Source of the DNA: Methanotrichaceae archaeon | Lineage (GTDB): Archaea; Halobacteriota; Methanosarcinia; Methanotrichales; Methanotrichaceae | DNA: 64,000 nucleotides | Direction: 5' to 3' | Assembly (NCBI GenBank): GCA_013178225.1 | Contig: JABLXE010000004.1 | Coordinates: forward strand, 186,001-250,000 | Shown here: in pieces, positions 57,642 through 64,000 of the stretch | Layout: each line of letters starts with the position of its first letter | Position numbering within the stretch: position 1 is the first letter of the stretch | Position numbers and translations under genes: made by a program | The notes under the pieces: model-generated | The model's input: only the letters and a program-made list of their open reading frames with translations | Told to the model about the DNA's origin: nothing | Database searches by the model: none

Positions 57642-58280
57642 ATGCCCTCAAAGGCTTCAGACTGGGAAAAGTGGCTGGCAGAGGCTAGGCTGCTTTACAG
57701 CGAGGCCGATTCCGCGCATGACTTCTCTCATATCGTGCGGGTCTGCAGCAATGCCCGGCAAATAGGCGAGAGGGAGGGTGCCAACATGCGAGTCCTGATG
57801 CTGGCAGCGATGCTGCACGATGCCGGATCGCTGCCAAAGGATGCCGGGCAAAAGGAACCCGGCTCTGTAAATCTAGGGCCGGCAGAGGATTTCCTGAGGA
57901 AGAAGGGGATCGCAGACGATGAGCGGAGATGTGTCCTGTATGCAATTGACGTTCACCGCTTCTCCAAGGGCGTATCTCCCGTCACGCTCGAGGCCAGGAT
58001 ATTGCAGGATGCCGACCGCCTGGATGCGATGGGCGCTATTGGAATTGCCCGGCTCTTTCTGACCGGTGGAGCCATGAGGCGGGAATTTTACCACCCATCG
58101 GATCCTTTCTGCAAGTCCAGGGAGCCGGATGACCGGAAGTGGGACCTCGATCATTTCTTCGCCAAGCTGCTGCGGCTGGAGTCGGGAATGCACACCGAGA
58201 CGGCAAGGGCTATGGCAAAGAGGCGGGCTGAGGTGATGAAGAAGTATCTCCAGGATCTGGAAATGGAGATTCAGGGTTGA
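57642..58280 (+). CDS. HD-domain phosphohydrolase
   Basis: The 212-residue protein has the HD metal ligands in order: His in AHDFSHIVRVC, HD in MLAAMLHDAGSLPKD, and Asp in ILQDADRLDAMGAIG. Such proteins hydrolyse nucleotides or phosphoesters; the substrate is unknown. GGTGAT lies 8 bases before the ATG. The M24 peptidase gene begins 11 bases after its stop, so they are cotranscribed. Confidence 0.9.
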   Translation: MPSKASDWEKWLAEARLLYSEADSAHDFSHIVRVCSNARQIGEREGANMRVLMLAAMLHDAGSLPKDAGQKEPGSVNLGPAEDFLRKKGIADDERRCVLYAIDVHRFSKGVSPVTLEARILQDADRLDAMGAIGIARLFLTGGAMRREFYHPSDPFCKSREPDDRKWDLDHFFAKLLRLESGMHTETARAMAKRRAEVMKKYLQDLEMEIQG

Positions 58281-58291
58281 GGTGACGGAAA

Positions 58292-59464
58292 TTGAAATAT
58301 GTGCTGCATCCCAAATCGGAGATCGACTCCAGAATAAAGAAGCTTTGCGATCAGATGGACGGAATGGATGGGGCCATTCTGTTTCAGTCTGCCGACCTGC
58401 TGTACTTTTCCGGCACCGCCCAGGACGGGCTGGTATACATATCCCGTGACGGCGAGGCCACGGTTATGATCAGAAAAAGCCTGGAGAGAGCCCTTGATGA
58501 ATCTCCGTTAAATGTCCGGAGGCTGAAAAGCCTGAGAAGCCTGAAGGACGATCTGGGAATTTCCTCCGGCTCTGTGATCGGGCTTGAGCTGGACGTTCTC
58601 CCCTACAACAACTACATGCGGCTCAAAAAGATTCTTCCCGATACTGACTTCATCGACATCTCCGAGAGGATCAGGCATATTCGCTCCGTCAAATCGAATT
58701 TCGAGATAGAGCTTGTGAGGCAAGCAGCTCAAATGGTAGATGCCGGAATCGGATCGGTCCGGGATAATCTGGCAGAGGGGATGAGGGAGATCGATCTGGC
58801 AATCATTGTTGAGAGCGAGATGAGACTCCGGGGGCACCAGGGTCTGGTGCGCTTTCGCCGGTTTAACCAGGTCCTTCCTCTGGGACATCTGATGGCCGGC
58901 GAAGGCGCAGCCTATCCGAGCTTCGTGTCTTCGCCCACCGGGGGAAAAGGGCTGTCGCTGCTGCATCCTCAGGGCCCCGGATACCGGAAGATAAAGAGGA
59001 ATGAGCCGGTGCTGGTGGACTTTGCCGGCGTGTACAACGGCTACACTGCGGATGAGACCCGCATATTCTCGCTTGGGCCGCTCTCCCGGGAGCTCGAGGA
59101 TGCTCACCTGGCCGCCCTGGAGATCGAGGATGCCATTACCGCGAAGCTTCGTCCCGGGGAGACGGCTCAGGAGATATTTGTGCTGTCGGAGGACCTGGGA
59201 AAAAGGCGGGGCTACGAGGATCACCTGGGCGGGCCCCCAGCAGCCAAATGTGGTTTTGTGGGCCATGGAGTGGGACTGGAGATAGACGAGTACCCGGTTC
59301 TGGGCCCGGTTGATCATGTGATCCAGCCCGGCATGACCGTGGCCGTCGAGCCCAAGATGATTTACCCCGGCCTGGGCGTGGTTGGAATCGAGGACACCTT
59401 CCTGACCGCGGACGGACCGGCAGGGAGGCTGACATCTCTTCCCAGGGAGATTTGTAGGATATGA
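58292..59464 (+). CDS. M24 family metallopeptidase (Xaa-Pro dipeptidase-like)
   Basis: The 390-residue protein has a creatinase N-terminal domain (residues 1-130) and a pita-bread catalytic domain with the dinuclear metal ligands: the Asp pair in VLVDFAGVYNGYTADETR, His in FVGHGVGLEIDEYP, and Glu in VAVEPKMIYPGLGVVG and GIEDTFL. It would cleave Xaa-Pro peptides in the cytoplasm. The start is TTG (58292) after GGTGA. It follows the HD gene after 11 bases. Confidence 0.92.
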   Translation: MKYVLHPKSEIDSRIKKLCDQMDGMDGAILFQSADLLYFSGTAQDGLVYISRDGEATVMIRKSLERALDESPLNVRRLKSLRSLKDDLGISSGSVIGLELDVLPYNNYMRLKKILPDTDFIDISERIRHIRSVKSNFEIELVRQAAQMVDAGIGSVRDNLAEGMREIDLAIIVESEMRLRGHQGLVRFRRFNQVLPLGHLMAGEGAAYPSFVSSPTGGKGLSLLHPQGPGYRKIKRNEPVLVDFAGVYNGYTADETRIFSLGPLSRELEDAHLAALEIEDAITAKLRPGETAQEIFVLSEDLGKRRGYEDHLGGPPAAKCGFVGHGVGLEIDEYPVLGPVDHVIQPGMTVAVEPKMIYPGLGVVGIEDTFLTADGPAGRLTSLPREICRI

Positions 59465-59544
59465 TCCTGGCCTGAGACTGATCGGATAATTGGGCCGCTT
59501 TATGAAAGTTAAATCTGCAACAGCCGTGAGGATGGAGGAATTTT

Positions 59545-60579
59545 TTGGGATATTCAGAGATCCTTGAGACCTACGAGGGGATAATTGAGAGTGATCTGAG
59601 AGCGCTCCTTGATCAGGAGGCCAAGAGGGGAGGGGATTATCATCCCTTCATCGGGCACGTCTACCGGTCTCTGCAGGAGTTTGTGGAGAGGCGCGGCAGG
59701 AGGCTCGCTGCCTCCAGCACTCTGATGGTCTACAAGGGGTACACAGGCGATATAGATCCAAGGGCAGTCAGAGTCTGTTCCGGAATAGAGCTTTATCGAC
59801 ACTCCATTCTGGTCCACGACGATATTGTGGACAACGAGACCATGAGGCGGGGCGGTCCTGCCCTGGATTGCGTGCTGGGGAATAATTACGACAGTCATCT
59901 GGGCCAGGGCTCCAGCCTCTTTGCCGGCAACATACTGTACTCCATGGCCTTAGGTGCCGTTCTCGAATCGGGGTTCGACTGCCAGAAGCTCAGGAAGGTG
60001 ATGGACCTGATGTGGTCCGAGTACAAGGACCTGAACGAGAGCCAGATTCTGGATATGCTATTCGAATATAAGGAGCCTGATGTGGCGGAATGGCGGGCTA
60101 TGGCCAGCAAGAGGGCCGCTTCTCTCTTCAAGGTAACCTTCCTGACCGGCGCCTTCCTGGCTTCTGCCGGCGAGAGGGATATTGGCATTCTGAGAGAAGC
60201 TGCAGAGCACATCGGCTTTGCCTTTGATATTCAGGATGACATCATCGATACCTTTGCCACCAGAGAACAGTACGGGCGGGATCCCTGTGGCGATTTATCG
60301 AAGAGGAAGAAGCCTCTGCATATTGCCATCGCACTTTCCAGAGACCGGAGACTGGCAGCGATCATGGAGTCACCTCATCTGCTTTCCGAAGATGAGGTCG
60401 AAGAGGTGCGGGAGGCGATCAGGAAGTGCGGAGCGCTGGAAGAGGCCAAATCAATCTCCAGGGCCCATGCCAGGGAGGCGCAAAGGCTGATTTCGGAAAC
60501 GACGATGAATGGGGAGGCGAAGGATTTCTTCGTGTCTTTCATCGAATACGTGGACGAAAGCCTGGATTGGTACAGGTGA
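59545..60579 (+). CDS. polyprenyl diphosphate synthase (GGPP synthase-like)
   Basis: The 344-residue all-helical prenyltransferase has the first Asp-rich motif SILVHDDIVDNETMRRG and the second FAFDIQDDIIDTFATRE. It condenses isopentenyl diphosphate onto allylic primers to make C15-C20 or longer chains for ether lipids or cofactor tails. The first Asp motif is the short DDxxD form with Ile-Val between, typical of archaeal enzymes; chain length cannot be read with certainty. The start is a TTG at 59545 with GGAGG upstream. Confidence 0.92.
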   Translation: MGYSEILETYEGIIESDLRALLDQEAKRGGDYHPFIGHVYRSLQEFVERRGRRLAASSTLMVYKGYTGDIDPRAVRVCSGIELYRHSILVHDDIVDNETMRRGGPALDCVLGNNYDSHLGQGSSLFAGNILYSMALGAVLESGFDCQKLRKVMDLMWSEYKDLNESQILDMLFEYKEPDVAEWRAMASKRAASLFKVTFLTGAFLASAGERDIGILREAAEHIGFAFDIQDDIIDTFATREQYGRDPCGDLSKRKKPLHIAIALSRDRRLAAIMESPHLLSEDEVEEVREAIRKCGALEEAKSISRAHAREAQRLISETTMNGEAKDFFVSFIEYVDESLDWYR

Positions 60580-60796
60580 TGGAGGGTGGATCGAGCGAAG
60601 GCGGTCGCTGGAATAGGGCAGAGAGCCATGTCGCACGGACTCCGATTACCTTGAATATTGGTTCTTGCAGAATCGTGTGGGTGAGGTCCGGCAGAAGTTA
60701 TTGCCTCCACTCTTGTCGTCTCTGCTTTTCGAATGGGACTGTTTTATGAGTTCATAGCACATCGTAAGCTATGCCTTTCTCGATAGGTATTCTTTT

Positions 60797-61519
60797 TCAA
60801 TTATCTTGTCTATACAAATATGTGTCTCCGGTATCTTCATATAATTTTTTATAGATTGGATTTAAAATAATTTCCCCTCTCTCATCGAATGCCGTCAGAA
60901 ATTTGAATGTCGAATTTTTCATAATGACTTTGTGACAGACTGGATTTCTATATATAATTGTTATGCTTCGAGGATTTCTCATAGCTGAATCACACAGGTT
61001 AGACATCACCTCTTCCATCACTTGAAATTTGAACGGATTAAACATATAGATATAATTGAATTCATCTAGATCAAGGAAATTCCCTGCATCGCAGCAATAC
61101 AGTTCAGTATTATCTATTCGCAACTTTAAAAAATTATCTTGTGCGACTCTTATCATGTCCAGAGAGATGTCCAAACCTGCAATTTTTCTAAATGGAAATT
61201 TGGCAAAAGTTATAATTGCACCGCCCTTGCCACAGCCCAAATCGATGATCGAGTCGGTTGGACCAATCCCAAGTTGATTTAGAATAGATTCAAGTATGGG
61301 GCCACCTGAATTCTCCATCCATATAGAACGCTTTTCAGACAATCCCAAGTCCTCTATGCTTACATAATTTAAATCGATCCTGTGAACTAATAAATTTATT
61401 TTAAATAGTAAATATCTCCAGATTATTCTTGAATTTCCATTAAGAGCTTCCGATATGCTATAGCCAATTAAACGCGCGACTCTCGAAATCCCTTTTCTCA
61501 CATGGTTCATAATTTTCAA
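60797..61519 (-). CDS. class I SAM-dependent methyltransferase
   Basis: The roughly 240-residue protein has motif I SIIDLGCGKGGAIITFAKF, motif II KIAGLDISLDMIRVAQDNF and the ELYCCDAGNFLDLDEFN block, a Rossmann methyltransferase. It lies beside a FemAB-like transferase on the same strand, 195 bases away, in an AT-rich region, so it may act in surface polymer synthesis. Start: TTG at 61519 or ATG at 61510 (MNHVRKG), the latter more likely. Codon use is AT-rich compared with genes before 60.6 kb, which may mean transfer. Confidence 0.85.
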   Translation of the reverse strand: MKIMNHVRKGISRVARLIGYSISEALNGNSRIIWRYLLFKINLLVHRIDLNYVSIEDLGLSEKRSIWMENSGGPILESILNQLGIGPTDSIIDLGCGKGGAIITFAKFPFRKIAGLDISLDMIRVAQDNFLKLRIDNTELYCCDAGNFLDLDEFNYIYMFNPFKFQVMEEVMSNLCDSAMRNPRSITIIYRNPVCHKVIMKNSTFKFLTAFDERGEIILNPIYKKLYEDTGDTYLYRQDN

Positions 61520-61714
61520 TCTCTTCTGGAGTTAAATTTGCTTATGCTCTATTCTGCAAATTTGTGGAATAAGCAGTCCTTCAATTATTTATCCGGCCTC
61601 CTCACGATTTAAAGCAATTGCATATTATTTTATGTCTATCAAAGAAAATATAAAATACTAATATATTAAATTATTTATGGACGGCACCTTAAAATTTTCT
61701 AGCATAAAGAAATA

Positions 61715-62734
61715 TTATTGCTTTCGAATACTAAATTTGTCTCGTAACTGTCTACTTTTCTTAACGAGATTCCTACCCAATATATACGCACCCCCATGGA
61801 GATAAATGCTTCCTTCGATCAACTCTCCGCCCCATTTCTCCTTGAATTTATGAATTCCGTAATGAGGTGAATTCTGATCCGGCCAGGTATCATCCAGGTC
61901 CAGAATTGAGAATCCGTTCCAGTTTCCCCACATTATGGCCTGCCAGAATATCAGATCGTTTGGAGCAAGGCGGATGTACGAATCATCAGATGCTCCGATA
62001 TGATACGACATCACTCCTTTATAGCATAGGAACAATGCTCCTGCGACCAGCACATCGTTGAAGAGGGCAATGAATAACCTGGCCATGCCTTTCGGCAGAA
62101 ATTGCCGATATAAGCCCTGAAAGAAGGCTAGATTTTGGGCAGGAAAACCTTTTCGTTTGCTATGATCGATATGAATTTTATAAAAATCCATCCATTGAAT
62201 CCACGATTCCGCTTCGATTATAGATATGCCGCTCTTGGAGGCTTTTTCAATTCCCCTGCGGGCGTTCTTCTTTAGACCTTGCCAAATTAGCTCTTTCTTT
62301 CTCCCGATATCTACCAAGATGAAATTAACAGGCTGTCTTACGAAGCCTTGATCGATGAATCGTCCGTTCAATCCGGGGAATATTCCAGGCCTGATTCGGA
62401 GATAAATTGCGGATCTTGCATTGGACCGCATGTGATTGATGAAAGACTCCTCCACCAGCTTGGGCCGGGCATGGAGGCCTAATGGCCCACCGAGAGATTT
62501 ATAAGAGTAAAAATATCCTAATTCCTTTTTTCCAAGATAGAGCTGAGACCCACAGATATCCTGCCCATCTCTGGCAATCAGGTAGATCGGAGAATATCCA
62601 TAAGCATCCCTTTGCAGTTCTGCCCATTCACAGGTCTGGTATATATTATATATATCAATCCTGGATCTCTCGAGCAAATCATTCCAAGACGAGTAGTCTG
62701 TTCTGCGGGATTGCATTTCGATTTTTATGGTCAT
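61715..62734 (-). CDS. FemAB/GNAT-fold amino acid or acyl transferase
   Basis: The 339-residue protein is of the FemAB/acetyltransferase_6 type: YQTCEWAELQRDAYGYSPIY, the central KKELIWQGLKKNARRGIEKA and the second GNAT half LFIALFNDVLVAGALFLCYK, then DLDDTWPDQNSPHYGIHKFK and EKWGGEL. Relatives attach amino acids or acyl groups to cell-wall or exopolysaccharide precursors. An IS element lies just upstream; its target duplication ends 8 bases before the ATG, so the native promoter has been cut off. Confidence 0.88.
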   Translation of the reverse strand: MTIKIEMQSRRTDYSSWNDLLERSRIDIYNIYQTCEWAELQRDAYGYSPIYLIARDGQDICGSQLYLGKKELGYFYSYKSLGGPLGLHARPKLVEESFINHMRSNARSAIYLRIRPGIFPGLNGRFIDQGFVRQPVNFILVDIGRKKELIWQGLKKNARRGIEKASKSGISIIEAESWIQWMDFYKIHIDHSKRKGFPAQNLAFFQGLYRQFLPKGMARLFIALFNDVLVAGALFLCYKGVMSYHIGASDDSYIRLAPNDLIFWQAIMWGNWNGFSILDLDDTWPDQNSPHYGIHKFKEKWGGELIEGSIYLHGGAYILGRNLVKKSRQLRDKFSIRKQ

Positions 62735-62741
62735 ATTATCG

Positions 62742-62749
62742 AGCCTATC
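62742..62749. repeat. 8-bp target site duplication, left copy
   Basis: AGCCTATC at 62742-62749 is repeated at 63735-63742, directly flanking the inverted repeats of the IS element. Confidence 0.95.
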
Positions 62750-63734
62750 TGCTGTGTTGATTAACTATTAATACTTAATCAAAATATTAATCAAGCATGG
62801 TTTATGAAGACAAACGAAATTGGCCGGAATATAATGAGAAATTGGTTAGAAGGGGCTGGTTCTACCTCTCCACTGGTTTTCTGGAACATTGGGATAAAGA
62901 ATTAGAAGATATGAATCGCGGCAAAAATGGCCGTCCTTTTAAGTATCCAGAGACGTTCATCCAATTCAGTGGTCTAATGTACACCTTTTTGCGTCTTCCC
63001 TACAGCCAACTAGAGGGCTATCTGCAGGCATTAAGTGGATTTATTCCTGAATTGAGATCCGCCGATTATACTTAACTATGGCAGAGGATCACGAAAATGG
63101 AGCTCAATGTCCCGATACCTGAGAATGATATTTTTGTAGCCGTTGATTCAACCGGTATGAAGGTTACCAATAGAGGAGATTGGATGAGAGAAAAGCATGG
63201 CGTCGAACGCAGAGGTTGGATTAAATTACATATTGCAGTGGACGTCGAAACGAGAAAGCCGGTAACCTTTGAGATAACTGATGAGAGGACTGCCGATCAT
63301 GAAATGGCAAAGCCGCTTCTCGAAAAAATCAACCTTGGGGATCTCTGATGGATGGAGCTTATGACAAAGAAGAGGTGTTCAAATTCCTAAAAGAAAAAGG
63401 TGTGAACCTCCCAGGAATAAAAATAAGAAAGAACGCTATCGCTAAAGCCGGATCTGAACGGGCTGAATCGGTTCTACAGTTCAAGAAATTTGGATACAAT
63501 AGCTGGCGGATAGTACATCAATATGGAAGAAGATGGGCTGCAGAAAGCGTTTTCTCGGCAATCAAGCGAATCTTTGGCGAAACTGTGAGAGCCACATCCA
63601 CTGAACAAATGTTCAATGAAATACGGAGGATGCTCGCGTTTTATAGTATAATTTTGAGCGTATAATTAACTATGAATGTCCTATAAAAAATTTAATTTTA
63701 TTATGAAAATAGGATTCAATTAATCAACACAGCA
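62750..63734 (+). mobile_element. IS5-family (ISH1-like) insertion sequence, 985 bp
   Basis: Perfect 15-bp terminal inverted repeats TGCTGTGTTGATTAA (62750-62764) and TTAATCAACACAGCA (63720-63734) bound the element. An 8-bp target duplication flanks it. The 985-bp length, a single DDE transposase and the 8-bp duplication match the ISH1 group of IS5, common in archaea. The transposase is broken, so the copy is not autonomous. Confidence 0.92.
62797..63665 (+). pseudogene. IS5-family transposase, broken
   Basis: Three pieces make one DDE transposase: 62797-63075 (N-terminal part, ending IPELRSADYT), 63097-63348 (DDE core with FVAVDSTGMKVTNRGDW and the catalytic Asp, ADHEMAKPLLEKI) and 63348-63665 (DGAYDKEEVFKFLKEKG with the second Asp, VHQYGRRWAAESVFSAIKR with the Glu). 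An in-frame TAA at about 63073-63075 and a shift at about 63345 interrupt it. Confidence 0.88.
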
Positions 63735-63742
63735 AGCCTATC
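63735..63742. repeat. 8-bp target site duplication, right copy
   Basis: AGCCTATC, matching the left copy at 62742-62749. Confidence 0.95.
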
Positions 63743-64000
63743 TCAAATATAACAATCTCTGGGTAACGAATCTTTACCAAATGATTAATTATCGCAGCCG
63801 AAAACTAATATTAATAATGTGAATTGAGGTTGTTAGGTTTTTCCACAATTGGACTTCTCAAGAATCAATAGGGTTCCTGGGTAGGAATTATGAGGGCAAA
63901 TCTGTCAGAGACTTATTGAACCTATTAACGACTTTGAAGTCGCTAACAGGAGGTACCCGACTAATTCTAATTCGAGGTATAGAACACAGGCACTGATTGT
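63743..64000. other. AT-rich end of window, nothing recognised
   Basis: The original upstream region of the femAB-like gene continues here. Short frames only; no gene is supported. GGCAGTGCC-like or tRNA structure is absent. Confidence 0.4.

Overview
The window looks like chromosomal DNA of a methanogenic archaeon. It carries the large subunit of the archaeal D-family DNA polymerase, an archaeal-type tyrosyl-tRNA synthetase, two methanogenesis marker genes (marker 2 and MtxX), an ADP-forming acyl-CoA synthetase, an HMG-CoA synthase, a polyprenyl diphosphate synthase, and DUF1699, DUF3303 and DUF116 proteins. Large PAS/GAF hybrid kinases, TTG and GTG starts and TATA-like AT-rich leaders fit a Methanotrichaceae (Methanothrix/Methanosaeta) or Methanosarcinales relative. 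That placement is inference from gene content, not from a marker alignment.

Layout. 0-8.2 kb: tyrS, then a minus-strand DUF4062-NTPase-TPR protein of the STAND type with a near-perfect 138-bp repeat array, then a minus-strand metal-related set (HMA metallochaperone, flavin reductase, CooC-like ATPase, family 5 solute-binding protein). 8.7-25.5 kb: a methyltransferase, a hybrid kinase, a PPC-domain/DP2 operon, the marker 2/mtxX pair closed by a strong terminator, a ferritin-like protein resembling encapsulin cargo, a TPR protein, several secreted unknowns, the acyl-CoA synthetase and DUF116. 25.9-35.2 kb: a three-gene signalling operon (CheB-CheR-PAS fusion and two hybrid histidine kinases).

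35.2-50 kb is an accessory, decaying stretch. It holds two related GC-rich, RNA-like non-coding elements in opposite orientation (about 35.3-35.8 and 46.7-47.0 kb), a second family of partial repeats (35.9, 41.5, 45.2 kb), three palindromic elements of about 95 bp (39.1, 45.3, 45.6 kb), a tRNA-Leu(GAG) with a poor acceptor stem, two DUF1699 paralogues, a trypsin-like protease next to a free copy of its N-terminal domain, an intact Ku gene followed by a wrecked LigD-type DNA ligase, and a second, decayed Ku fragment. Non-homologous end joining therefore appears to be in the process of being lost here.

50-62.7 kb returns to ordinary genes: a beta-helix surface protein, an isoprenylcysteine methyltransferase-like membrane protein, DinB polymerase, dodecin, HMG-CoA synthase, a frameshifted ferredoxin-like remnant, parvulin, HD hydrolase, an M24 peptidase, a prenyl synthase, a methyltransferase and a FemAB-like transferase. 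At 62.75-63.73 kb lies a 985-bp IS5/ISH1-like element with perfect 15-bp terminal inverted repeats and an 8-bp target duplication. Its transposase is broken, and it sits about 15 bp upstream of the femAB-like start codon.

The least explained objects are the paired RNA-like elements, the small AT-hook ORF with an in-frame amber codon followed by a hairpin (40.2-40.4 kb), the protease/pro-domain pair, and the three-gene sensory operon in which one receiver domain has lost its acidic pocket.
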